Positions 1-6,521 of a stretch of 7,532 nt of DNA are shown here, in pieces (positions within the stretch are counted from its first letter, which is position 1; every line of letters begins with the position of its first letter). A program made the position numbers and the translations under genes. The DNA lies in assembly GCA_910586405.1 (NCBI GenBank), contig CAJUII010000130.1:1-7532 (forward strand), given 5' to 3'. This DNA comes from an uncultured Lachnospiraceae bacterium (lineage in GTDB: Bacteria; Bacillota; Clostridia; Lachnospirales; Lachnospiraceae). The notes under the pieces were generated by a model, which was given only the letters and a program-made list of their open reading frames with translations, was not told the DNA's origin and ran no database searches.

Positions 1-964
1 TATCTTGCGACGATTGCGCTGTTTCTGCTGACGGCTTATCCTGCGGCTGCTGTGCTGCTTGTGCTGGAGACGAATCGTGTGGCTGTTCTGTCTTTGCTGA
101 CTGTGTGTCCTGTGGCTGCTGCTCTGATTTCGTTCCTGTCAGAGACACATCTTGTGGTGACTGCGCTGCCGCTTCCTTTTCAGTCTGAGCACTCTGCTGC
201 ATGGTAGGGATTGCCTCCTGTCCTGTCATTTTCAGCGAAGTGTTCTCTGCGACAAATGCCAGACAGTAGTCAATGTTTTTCTGCATATTCTGCATTTTGT
301 TGTAATTGTTCATGGAAATAATACCGTATGCCATGATACACACTACAAATCCAAGACACAGGACATTCATGACATTCCACATGAAGCCAATCTTTGCCTC
401 CTCGCGGTTATATGCCTGTGTGATTCTGCTAAGATGCGCCGCATCTTTTACGGGCGCTCTGCTGAGCGGCTCCTGCTCTGTCGGGGAGAGTATCACTTTA
501 TTTTTGTCATAGTCCCTCGTAGTATTCCATTCCACCAGATAGTTCTGCATCTCTTCATTCTGGTCATAATAGATATAAAAGTCATCGAGTATGACTTTCG
601 TGCTGCGCAGCGTCAACTCGATTCGAAGCTTCAAATCTTTGTTGTAATCCGCCTTCGCATTTCCTATATATGCACATGATGGAAAATATGTATTGTTGAG
701 CTGCTGGATTCTGTCTCCGCCGCCCTCCAAAGCTGCTGCACCAGATACGACAATGCGGAACCGTCCGCTTTCTTCTACTGACCTGCCGTACAGCGCAATC
801 TCTGGATGGGGCTTTTCGTCCTCCACAGACAGGATTTTCTTGATAAATGTGTGTACATAGTCCTCGAGATAGAGAATGTAGATGCCTTCCGGCGCGCCTA
901 TCGTTCGTGTGTTGACTGGTATCAAATTCTGGGTGTTTGAAAGTATATTTGTTTGCTTGTCCAT
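1..964 (-). CDS. Single-pass membrane protein with JAB/MPN-like N-terminal region and Q/P/S-rich repetitive tail (C-terminus outside window)
   Basis: The 5' 321 codons are present without a stop; the gene runs off the left edge. The start at 964 is preceded by AGGTG (973-977) at 8-base spacing. Residues 1-190 look globular and cytoplasmic. A segment around 24-100 (EGIYILYLEDYV ... EIALYGRS ... RIVVSGAAALEG) has the alternating strand pattern of JAB/MPN-like folds, but I see no clear metal-binding His-x-His motif, so catalysis is not implied. One hydrophobic helix lies at about 193-217, after a positive stretch, so the downstream part is probably outside. Residues 254-321 are low-complexity, rich in Gln, Ser, Ala, Pro and Glu, and carry degenerate 11-14 residue repeats. 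Proteins of this plan in Lachnospiraceae often end in a LysM peptidoglycan-binding domain; that end is not visible here, so the LysM assignment is a recollection and not an observation. Exact function unknown. The gene follows galM but is separated from it by a terminator, so it needs its own promoter, which I could not locate convincingly. Confidence 0.8.
   Translation of the reverse strand, partial: MDKQTNILSNTQNLIPVNTRTIGAPEGIYILYLEDYVHTFIKKILSVEDEKPHPEIALYGRSVEESGRFRIVVSGAAALEGGGDRIQQLNNTYFPSCAYIGNAKADYNKDLKLRIELTLRSTKVILDDFYIYYDQNEEMQNYLVEWNTTRDYDKNKVILSPTEQEPLSRAPVKDAAHLSRITQAYNREEAKIGFMWNVMNVLCLGFVVCIMAYGIISMNNYNKMQNMQKNIDYCLAFVAENTSLKMTGQEAIPTMQQSAQTEKEAAAQSPQDVSLTGTKSEQQPQDTQSAKTEQPHDSSPAQAAQQPQDKPSAETAQSSQD
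2..160 (-). repeat. Degenerate 11-14 residue coding repeats (Q/S-P/S-x-D register)
   Basis: In the translated partial gene, the short motif SPQD / QPQD / QPHD / QPQD / SSQD recurs with its Asp at residues 272, 286, 297, 309 and 321. That is a spacing of 14, 11, 12 and 12 residues, so the DNA repeats are about 33-42 bases. The segments between are rich in Ser, Ala, Thr, Glu and Gln. The array is still running when the window ends. It lies on the outer side of the predicted membrane helix and probably acts as a flexible spacer across the cell wall; that role is inferred. Confidence 0.55.
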
Positions 965-1089
965 TTTGGTATCACCTATACATCCTTTCGTAATTAAGAT
1001 CTTTATTCCTTCCTGTACTGCTATCTTAACACTTTGGACACAAGGAATCTGTCGAAATACGTCTGCTGTCAAAAAAAATCTTTCCACAC

Positions 1090-1123
1090 AAATAAAAAGG
1101 TTCCGGCAGACGCGGAACCTTTT
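1090..1123 (-). terminator. Rho-independent terminator of galM
   Basis: Perfect 10-bp inverted repeat AAAAGGTTCC (1095-1104) / GGAACCTTTT (1114-1123), extendable by one G-C pair inside, with a short loop. Read on the minus strand the stem is followed by TTTTTATTT, a normal U-tract. It begins 28 bases after the galM stop codon and separates galM from the membrane-protein gene. Confidence 0.88.
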
Positions 1124-1151
1124 AACTGATATACTTTTAACGAATATACTT

Positions 1152-2195
1152 TTAATTGTAGAATTTATAGATTGTCGTTGTTTTGTAAGGACGCTCAGGT
1201 CCATAGATGACATCTTGAAACTGCGGTTGGTTAATTGCATCCGGGAAACATTGTGTCTCCAGACAAAGCCCGCTGCGCTTTCCGTAGGCGGCGCCTCCCT
1301 TGCCTGTCTGTGGTGTGATGCAGCTTCCCGCATAGAACTGCAAACCGGGCTGGTCTGTGTAAACGTCCATTTTTCTGCCTGTGGTGGGTTCCTCCACGGA
1401 CGCTGCCTTTTGAATCGTCCCGTCGAAACCATCCAGCGCATAGTTGTGGTCATAGCCTTGTCCATAGCCTAATTGCACATTGTCCTGATTGATGTCCTCA
1501 CCGATAACTTTCATCGTCCGAAAGTCAAACGGTGTGCCTGTCACATCGGCAAGCTCTCCTGTCGGAATCAGCCGTTCGAAAATCGGCGTGTAGTGCGATG
1601 CATGAATGCTAAGTCTGTGTCCCTCGATGCTGCCCGAATCATGCCCTGCAAGGTTAAAGTAGGAATGATTGGTCATGTTGATCAGCGTCTTTTGATCGCT
1701 TGTCACTTCATAGGCAATCTGAAGTTCATTATCATCCGTAACGGTATAAGTCACCTGAACATTTTTGTTGCCCGGAAAGCCCATCGAACCGTCGGAATCC
1801 GCAAGCGTAAACACAACGCTGTTGTCCTTGGGCGCCGCATTCCAGATTCTCTTGTGATATCCGTTGTCGTCATCGCTGTGGAGATTGTTGGTGCCGTCGT
1901 TTGCTGCAAGCTGGTATGTTTTGCCATCTATCGTAAAGCACGCTTGGTCTATGCGGTTTGCGCTTGGTCCGATGGTTGCCCCAAAAAAGCAGCCGTTTGC
2001 CAGATACCCTTCAACACTATCATAGCCGAGCACGACATCTGCGCTGGTTCCTGCCTTGTCTGGCACGAAAAGATTGACAAGGATTGCCCCGAAATCTGTC
2101 ACTTCTGCGGTGAAGCCCTTGCCGTTTGTGATGGTGTAGAGCGTAACCTCTTTTCCATCTTGTGTTTTTCCAAAATTTTTTGTTGTGATTGCCAT
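1152..2195 (-). CDS. galM: Aldose 1-epimerase (mutarotase)
   Basis: Interconverts the alpha and beta anomers of aldoses such as galactose and glucose; in the Leloir pathway it supplies alpha-D-galactose to galactokinase. The protein has 347 residues, the usual family length, and no signal peptide, so it is cytoplasmic. Family landmarks are in order: the PSANRI segment (residues 77-82, with the substrate-binding Arg81), NNLHS with His106, NHSYFNLAG with the catalytic His177 (proton donor in the family), DHNY with Asp249, and CLETQ with the general-base Glu313. The start at 2195 is supported by AGAGGG (2203-2208) at 7-base spacing. The gene stands alone: it has a promoter region upstream, a strong terminator downstream, and no other galactose gene in view, so its physiological sugar cannot be told from context. 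All key residues are intact. Confidence 0.95.
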   Translation of the reverse strand: MAITTKNFGKTQDGKEVTLYTITNGKGFTAEVTDFGAILVNLFVPDKAGTSADVVLGYDSVEGYLANGCFFGATIGPSANRIDQACFTIDGKTYQLAANDGTNNLHSDDDNGYHKRIWNAAPKDNSVVFTLADSDGSMGFPGNKNVQVTYTVTDDNELQIAYEVTSDQKTLINMTNHSYFNLAGHDSGSIEGHRLSIHASHYTPIFERLIPTGELADVTGTPFDFRTMKVIGEDINQDNVQLGYGQGYDHNYALDGFDGTIQKAASVEEPTTGRKMDVYTDQPGLQFYAGSCITPQTGKGGAAYGKRSGLCLETQCFPDAINQPQFQDVIYGPERPYKTTTIYKFYN

Positions 2196-2233
2196 TTCTT
2201 TTCCCTCTTTCTTTGTATGCGTACTTTTATTTC

Positions 2234-2239
2234 ATTATA
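2234..2239 (-). promoter_or_regulatory. Probable -10 box of the galM promoter
   Basis: A consensus TATAAT on the minus strand lies 38 bases before the galM start codon, which would give a leader of about 30 bases. No good -35 hexamer lies at 16-18 bases upstream and there is no TG extension, so the box may need an activator or may be fortuitous. A second candidate promoter lies further upstream. Confidence 0.4.
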
Positions 2240-2270
2240 CTCTATGTAGTCAAGCAAGATCTACACTACT

Positions 2271-2294
2271 TTTTATAGCTTTTGCCCTATAAAA
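2271..2294. repeat. Inverted repeat, 8 bp arms, upstream of galM
   Basis: TTTTATAG (2271-2278) and CTATAAAA (2287-2294) are perfect reverse complements around an 8-base spacer. No U-tract follows on either strand, and the arms are A/T-rich, so it is a poor terminator. It could be a protein-binding site or a leader hairpin if transcription starts at the candidate promoter just upstream. Confidence 0.4.
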
Positions 2295-2323
2295 TTGTAT
2301 TGATATTCCTGTTCATATCAATA
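2294..2323 (-). promoter_or_regulatory. Candidate second galM promoter overlapped by a 9-8-9 inverted repeat
   Basis: On the minus strand TTGATA (2316-2321) and TACAAT (2294-2299) are separated by 16 bases, a plausible -35/-10 pair. The inverted repeat TATTGATAT / ATATCAATA (2298-2306 and 2315-2323, 8-base spacer) covers the -35 box, the spacer and the edge of the -10 box, the usual position of a repressor operator. Alternatively it is a weak recR terminator: in that reading the stem is followed only by CAATTTTATA. Operator function is inferred. Confidence 0.35.
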
Positions 2324-2357
2324 TCAGCAATGCTCGTTTTCAGATTTTGCAGGAAGT

Positions 2358-2954
2358 TTACAGTTCTGTCCTGCCCTCAAGCGCGCGCAGCAAGGTCATC
2401 TCATCAATGCACTCCAAGTCACCGCCCACGGGCACGCCGCTTGCAATGCGCGTCACTTTGACCCCCGTCGGCTTGATGAGCTTCGAGATATACATTGCGG
2501 TCGTCTCTCCCTCAAGGCTTGAGTTGGTCGCGATGATGACTTCCTCCACCTCGCCTTCAAGGCGCTTCACAAGCTCTTTGAGCTTAATGTCGTTTGGTCC
2601 GATGCCAAGCATCGGCGAAATGGCTCCATGCAGTACATGATAGACACCCATGTATTTCTCGGTCTTTTCGTATGCCGCCAAATCCCGTATATTCTCCACG
2701 ACCATGATCGTCTCATGATCGCGTTTGGGATTGGCACAGATCGGACAGATTTCCTTGTCCGCAAGCGTGCAGCAGGTGTTGCAGTAGTGAATGTTCTTCC
2801 TCGCGTCCACCATAATCTGCGCAAAGCGTTCGACGTGATCTGGCGGCATATTGATGACATGGAGCGCAAGTCTTTGTGCGGACTTGTTTCCCACGCCGGG
2901 AAGCTTTGCAAACTGCTCAATCAATTTCTGAATATATCCGCTGTAAAGTTCCAT
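2358..2954 (-). CDS. recR: Recombination mediator protein RecR
   Basis: Works with RecO (and RecF) to load RecA onto SSB-coated single-stranded DNA during gap repair; RecR forms a ring-shaped tetramer that can encircle DNA. The 198-residue length is typical. The N-terminus has the helix-hairpin-helix (KLPGVGNKSAQRLA, residues 18-30), followed by a C4 zinc finger with Cys58, Cys61, Cys70 and Cys73, and then a Toprim domain beginning at IMVVE (Glu87) and continuing through the ATNSSLEGETT region to the conserved C-terminal SGVPVGGDLE and LLRALEGR segments. The start codon shares one base with the stop of the upstream ybaB gene (TGATG), and GGAGGA (2966-2971) lies 11 bases upstream inside ybaB, so translation is probably coupled. 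It is the last gene of the dnaX-ybaB-recR operon. Confidence 0.97.
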   Translation of the reverse strand: MELYSGYIQKLIEQFAKLPGVGNKSAQRLALHVINMPPDHVERFAQIMVDARKNIHYCNTCCTLADKEICPICANPKRDHETIMVVENIRDLAAYEKTEKYMGVYHVLHGAISPMLGIGPNDIKLKELVKRLEGEVEEVIIATNSSLEGETTAMYISKLIKPTGVKVTRIASGVPVGGDLECIDEMTLLRALEGRTEL

Positions 2955-3313
2955 CAGAAGGGTAATCCTCCGCCTAGTCCGCCCAAACCGCCTGTCATTT
3001 TGCCCATCAGCTCATTGTTTGCCTCCTCAGCCTGACGCAGCGCCTCATTGGCCGCAGCCATGATCATATCCTGCAAGGTCTCGATATCCTCAGGGTCCAC
3101 TGCCTCCTCTGAGAGCATCACCTTCACAATCTCCTTCTTGCCGGTCACGACGACCTCCACGGCTCCGCCGCCTGCTTTGGCAGAAAATTCTTTGGACTCA
3201 AGCTCCTTTTGTCCCTCCTCCATCTGCCGCTGCATACGCTGTGCCTGCTTCATCAGATTATTCATGTTTCCGGGCATACCCATGCCTCCCGGAAATCCTC
3301 CTCTTTTTGCCAT
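2954..3313 (-). CDS. ybaB: Nucleoid-associated protein, YbaB/EbfC family
   Basis: Small dimeric DNA-binding protein that coats the nucleoid; its gene commonly lies between dnaX and recR in bacteria. It has 119 residues. A Gly/Met-rich N-terminus leads into the NLMKQAQRMQRQMEE helix (about 19-33), the conserved central strands with AGGGAVEVVVTG (about 47-58), and the DPEDIETLQDMIMAAANEAL helix region. The protein ends in a very Gly-rich tail. The start at 3313 is preceded by AAGGAG (3323-3328) at 9-base spacing. It begins 25 bases after the dnaX stop and overlaps recR by one base. Its precise role in repair or nucleoid organisation is not well defined for the family. Confidence 0.95.
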   Translation of the reverse strand: MAKRGGFPGGMGMPGNMNNLMKQAQRMQRQMEEGQKELESKEFSAKAGGGAVEVVVTGKKEIVKVMLSEEAVDPEDIETLQDMIMAAANEALRQAEEANNELMGKMTGGLGGLGGGLPF

Positions 3314-3338
3314 TGTTCCATACTCCTTCCATTCTTAA

Positions 3339-4901
3339 TCAATCATCTTCGATCTCTATGTCCATATTGATCACTTTCGCAAGATCAATATAGCTCTCCT
3401 CAAACCGTCTGCCGTCTGGCAGCTCCTGCACCTGCACAGACACCTGCTTCTGGATAAAATTCGATATCATATCCTCAACATGTCTGTGATTTTCCTCATT
3501 GCTCAGATAACCATATGTCTGCTGGTTCTCCACCACGATGACAAGCCGGTTGTCGCCGCCCAGACTCAAACGGGCGTTTTTCAGATGCGTTTTCAGCGGC
3601 TGCCCTGTCCTTGCTACGATACTGTGCCAGCCGCTCACAATCTGCTTCACGTCCTCCGGTATCGCCTTTGGCATCTCTGGCTTTGGTGTCTCTTTGGCAG
3701 CTTCCTTTATTGATTGTACCGCAGCTGGGGCTGCCTGCACAACACCTTTTTCAATTTTTTCTTCTAAATCCTTCACGCGCGCCACGACGGCTTCATTCGA
3801 TGTCTCCATAGCGGGCTTGCACAGCTTGATCAAAGTCATTTCTATCAAAATGCGCTTTTGTGTGGCGTACTTAATCTGACCTGACAGCTCGGAAAAAATG
3901 CGAATCTGGCGCATGATTTCCTCCGCGTCCATCGTCTCCGCCTCTGCTTGAAGGCGCGCCAAATTATCGCTCGACACATCTATGACATCCTCTATGTCCT
4001 GCTCCGAGGTCTTGACAAGCAGGAGATTTCTGAGATACCAAGTGATGTCCGCGACAAACTGGGAAAGCTCGCGCCCCTGCATGACCACCTCCTCAAGCAG
4101 TGCGATACAGCCGGTGATGTCCCGCGTCTGTATCAACTCGAGCAGACGCGCAAACACTTCAGTATCAACCGCCCCTAACACATCGAGAACTTTGTCATAC
4201 GTCAGCGCTTCCCCAAAATGAAACGCGATGCACTGGTCCAACAGGCTCAGCGCGTCACGCATTGAGCCGTCGGCAGTCTTTGCGATATATTTCAGTGCGC
4301 GTTCCTCGACCTGAACCTGTTCCTGCGCCATCAGATTACGCAGACGGTCCGCAATCGTCTCAATGGTGATCCTCTTGAAGTCATAGCGCTGGCAGCGCGA
4401 GAGAATGGTGATTGGAATTTTGTGGACTTCTGTCGTTGCCAGTATAAAAATCACATAGGAGGGCGGCTCTTCTAGGGTCTTTAGCAATGCGTTAAAGGCT
4501 CCTATGGAAAGCATATGCACCTCGTCGATGATATAAACCTTATATTTCCCCTCTACTGGGGAATAGGACACCTCGTCGATGATTTCCCGAATGTTGTCCA
4601 CGCCGTTGTTGGACGCGGCGTCAATCTCGATCACGTTCACGCTCGCGCCGGAGGCGATGGTCTGACAGCTTCTGCACTGTCCGCAGGGGCTGCCGTCCAC
4701 TGGGTTTTCACAGTTTACGGACTTCGCAAAGAGCTTGGCGATCGTCGTCTTGCCTGTGCCCCGCGTACCGGTAAAGAGATAAGCGTGGCCGATGCGGTCC
4801 GCCTTGATCTGGTTTCGAAGCGTTGTGACGATATGGTCCTGTCCCTTGACATCCTCGAAGATATCTGGACGAAATTTTCTGTATAATGCGGTGTATGACA
4901 T
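3339..4901 (-). CDS. dnaX: DNA polymerase III subunit gamma/tau
   Basis: ATPase of the clamp loader, which opens the beta sliding clamp and places it on primed DNA; the tau form also ties the polymerase to the replisome. The protein has 520 residues. The N-terminal AAA+ module shows Walker A GTRGTGKTT (Lys51), a C4 zinc module (Cys64, Cys73, Cys76, Cys79), Walker B YIIDEVHM (Asp126, Glu127), sensor 1 ATTE (155-158), the SRC arginine finger (Arg169) and sensor 2 GSMRDALSLLDQ (Arg215). A helical collar domain occupies roughly 245-365. An Ala/Pro/Lys/Glu-rich linker (about 370-412) leads to the tau-type C-terminal domain (about 415-520). The start at 4901 is set by AAGGAG (4908-4913) at 6-base spacing. 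It is the first gene of the dnaX-ybaB-recR operon and has two candidate promoters. I see no canonical -1 slippery heptamer, so tau alone is probably made. Confidence 0.97.
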   Translation of the reverse strand: MSYTALYRKFRPDIFEDVKGQDHIVTTLRNQIKADRIGHAYLFTGTRGTGKTTIAKLFAKSVNCENPVDGSPCGQCRSCQTIASGASVNVIEIDAASNNGVDNIREIIDEVSYSPVEGKYKVYIIDEVHMLSIGAFNALLKTLEEPPSYVIFILATTEVHKIPITILSRCQRYDFKRITIETIADRLRNLMAQEQVQVEERALKYIAKTADGSMRDALSLLDQCIAFHFGEALTYDKVLDVLGAVDTEVFARLLELIQTRDITGCIALLEEVVMQGRELSQFVADITWYLRNLLLVKTSEQDIEDVIDVSSDNLARLQAEAETMDAEEIMRQIRIFSELSGQIKYATQKRILIEMTLIKLCKPAMETSNEAVVARVKDLEEKIEKGVVQAAPAAVQSIKEAAKETPKPEMPKAIPEDVKQIVSGWHSIVARTGQPLKTHLKNARLSLGGDNRLVIVVENQQTYGYLSNEENHRHVEDMISNFIQKQVSVQVQELPDGRRFEESYIDLAKVINMDIEIEDD

Positions 4902-4937
4902 GATATACTCCTTGGTTTTATTTTGTCAGTTTGGTTT

Positions 4938-4966
4938 ATTATGACATTCCTGTTGATAAAATACAA
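4938..4966 (-). promoter_or_regulatory. dnaX promoter, proximal (P2)
   Basis: On the minus strand TTGTAT (4961-4966), a 17-base spacer and CATAAT (4938-4943). The -10 box is preceded by TG plus one base, the extended -10 signature, which offsets its imperfect hexamer. The predicted start site leaves a leader of roughly 30 bases before the dnaX ATG. Confidence 0.5.
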
Positions 4967-4977
4967 GCGTTGGTTTT

Positions 4978-5006
4978 ATTATACCCATCAGAAAGACCGC
5001 TGTAAA
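4978..5006 (-). promoter_or_regulatory. dnaX promoter, distal (P1)
   Basis: On the minus strand TTTACA (5001-5006), a 17-base spacer and a perfect TATAAT (4978-4983). This is the best sigma-A-type promoter in the window. Its -35 box lies inside the left arm of the hairpin at 4995-5031, so the promoter overlaps the end of the upstream ABC cassette. It should drive dnaX-ybaB-recR. Confidence 0.65.
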
Positions 5007-5031
5007 CCCTATTTTCGGCTTTACAGCGGTC
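4995..5031 (-). terminator. Hairpin terminator after the ABC cassette
   Basis: A perfect 12-bp stem GACCGCTGTAAA (4995-5006) / TTTACAGCGGTC (5020-5031) with a 13-base loop lies 36 bases past the stop of permease 2. On the minus strand the stem is followed by TTTCTGATG, so the U-tract is short and interrupted; termination may be partial and allow some read-through into dnaX. Confidence 0.6.
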
Positions 5032-5067
5032 CTTCTAATCTTTTGTTTCTCATAGTCATATCAGCAA

Positions 5068-5712
5068 TTATATCAGGTCGTACTTCTCAAACAATCGCCC
5101 TGCTGCTGCCAAAAGCAGGACATTACTGCTATATAAAAGCACTTCCTGCACACTTTCTCCGAGCATCTGTATCACATACGTCATACAAATCCCAAGACCA
5201 AATGCTCCGAAATAATTCTTTGTAAGAGGTATTGCCAGCAACACACAACTGCCCGCACAAAAGCACCCTGCCAGATACCAGAGCATACGAAGGCTCATAT
5301 CCATCAAAAAATCAGTGTCATTTAGCGGTATTCCCCATCCGTTTTGCGATACTGCCATCGCTGTTGCCACACAGATATGCAGCAGAACAATCGGCAGGAT
5401 TCCTGAAAAAAATGCTGTGGCCTTTGCCAGAAAAATCTGGCTTCGCTGGAAACCGCCAGAAAAACTATGTATCAGCGTGTGATTTTTGTAATCACTGTAT
5501 ACAAAAGCTGCTGCAAAGACGCAAACCAGCACTTCATAGCGCAATCCTGCAAGCAGCCGCATGACATACATCTCATACCCTGTGATCATGACATCATAAC
5601 GGACTGGCACAGCGCCGTCCAAATAGCCATCCACCATAGAGAACAGCATTAATGGCCACAAACTCCACTCCTTTGACAGCTTGAAAAATTCCGCCTTTAA
5701 CAATCGTTTCAT
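5068..5712 (-). CDS. ABC-2 type permease 2 of peptide-immunity/export transporter (short)
   Basis: Membrane subunit of the three-gene ABC exporter, probably pairing with permease 1 around the ATPase. I chose the ATG at 5712 over the in-frame ATG at 5730 because GGAG (5720-5723) lies 7 bases before it, while nothing usable precedes 5730, and because the resulting MKRLLKAEFFKL matches the MKNLIKTEFYKL start of permease 1. This gives 214 residues. Hydrophobic segments lie near 17-34, 57-73, 93-122, 141-162, 167-187 and 191-207. The loop YSDYKNHTLIHSFSGGFQRSQ followed by AKA is the usual ABC-2 permease signature after helix 2. It is about 36 residues shorter than permease 1: the stretch between helices 5 and 6 is nearly absent, yet the ends match (FEKYDLI and FKRSDLK). 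It starts 28 bases after the ATPase stop and is the last gene of the cassette. The exact substrate cannot be read from the sequence. Confidence 0.85.
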   Translation of the reverse strand: MKRLLKAEFFKLSKEWSLWPLMLFSMVDGYLDGAVPVRYDVMITGYEMYVMRLLAGLRYEVLVCVFAAAFVYSDYKNHTLIHSFSGGFQRSQIFLAKATAFFSGILPIVLLHICVATAMAVSQNGWGIPLNDTDFLMDMSLRMLWYLAGCFCAGSCVLLAIPLTKNYFGAFGLGICMTYVIQMLGESVQEVLLYSSNVLLLAAAGRLFEKYDLI

Positions 5713-5740
5713 TTTGATACTCCATTCCATGATGAACAGA

Positions 5741-6520
5741 CTACTTTTTCACCAATTTATTTTTATAGATTAAAGACAAAAAGTATCCCTCCAAATCTCC
5801 GTCACTGGTCTTTTCCTCAAGCTCCTGCGCAGTAATCTGCTCAATCATTTTTCCCTTGTCAATAAATCCGTAACAGGTCGCAATCTGTGTCAACTCTCTC
5901 AATTGGTGGCTCGATATCAATATGGTGGTTCCCTGCTCCTGATTCAACTGTATCATCAACGCTCGAAAATCACGAATTCCCTCAGGATCCAATCCATTGA
6001 GCGGCTCATCCAGAAACAAAAACTCCGGTTTGCCAAGCAGTGCCATCGCGATGCCAAGGCGCTGCTTCATACCCAGCGAGAATTCCCGGACTTTCCGTTT
6101 CTCAAGTTCAAACGTAGTCAGTCCCACCTGCTCTAACACTTCATCAATGCAACGCTTGCTGTCCAGTCCCCGCTGTATACAACATACTTTGAGATTGTCC
6201 TGCGCTGTCATAGACGGGTTCAGTGCTGGCCCTTCAATCAGCCCATTGATGCGTCTGCGCTGCAAATGCATTTTCTTCGAGTCCCGCTCGCCAAACAGTT
6301 CCATCGTCCCATCGGTAAGCAATACTGCGCCTGCAATCAATCTGAGCAGTGTCGTCTTGCCAGCCCCGTTTTTGCCCACAAACCCGTAGATTTCTCCTCT
6401 GTGGATTTCCATGTCCAAGCCGTCTAATGCGTTGGCAGCGTTTTTGCCTTTTGCAAACATCACTCGAAATCCCTTGTACTGTTTCACAACCTGTTCAGTC
6501 TTAAATATGATTTCTTTCAT
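5741..6520 (-). CDS. ABC transporter ATP-binding protein, lantibiotic-immunity (LanF/BcrA) type
   Basis: Cytoplasmic ATPase that powers the two neighbouring permeases. It has 259 residues. Landmarks: Walker A GKNGAGKTT (49-57, Lys55), signature FSLGMKQR (147-154), Walker B FLFLDEP (Asp171, Glu172), D-loop LNGLD (174-178) and H-loop His205 in ISSHQ. At the Q-loop position the sequence reads LIEGPAL with Glu96 in place of Gln, the 'E-loop' reported for LanF proteins of lantibiotic self-immunity transporters. The region around NPSMTAQDNL also matches the BcrA/LanF group. The start codon lies one base after the permease 1 stop; GAGGAG (6535-6540) is present but about 14 bases away, so initiation probably depends on translational coupling. 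Pumps of this type expel an antimicrobial peptide from the membrane; peptide export or regulation is also possible. ATPase identity is certain, the immunity role is inferred from the E-loop and the neighbours. Confidence 0.93.
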   Translation of the reverse strand: MKEIIFKTEQVVKQYKGFRVMFAKGKNAANALDGLDMEIHRGEIYGFVGKNGAGKTTLLRLIAGAVLLTDGTMELFGERDSKKMHLQRRRINGLIEGPALNPSMTAQDNLKVCCIQRGLDSKRCIDEVLEQVGLTTFELEKRKVREFSLGMKQRLGIAMALLGKPEFLFLDEPLNGLDPEGIRDFRALMIQLNQEQGTTILISSHQLRELTQIATCYGFIDKGKMIEQITAQELEEKTSDGDLEGYFLSLIYKNKLVKK

Positions 6521-6521
6521 A

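Noticed and set aside
1023..1072. Promoter for the membrane-protein gene (TTGACA at 1067-1072, TAAGAT at 1023-1028)
   Set aside because: The two boxes are about 38 bases apart, and neither has a good partner at normal spacing. A promoter must exist between the galM terminator and 964, but I cannot place it.
882..2249. Two long plus-strand ORFs (882-1472 and 1473-2249) opposite galM and the membrane-protein gene
   Set aside because: They are antisense to galM, whose full set of catalytic motifs is intact. Their translations show no domain pattern and no convincing ribosome binding site.
2567..3035. Overlapping ORFs on both strands within recR/ybaB
   Set aside because: Out-of-frame shadows of recR and ybaB, both of which are complete and well recognised.
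3755..3761. A-run in dnaX as a programmed frameshift site for a gamma form
   Set aside because: In the reading frame it is GAA AAA ATT, only six A, which does not make an X XXY YYZ heptamer and is shorter than the run needed for efficient transcriptional slippage. No supporting stem was evident.
5713..5730. Upstream in-frame ATG at 5730 as start of permease 2
   Set aside because: No ribosome binding site precedes it, while the ATG at 5712 has GGAG at 7 bases and matches the N-terminus of permease 1.
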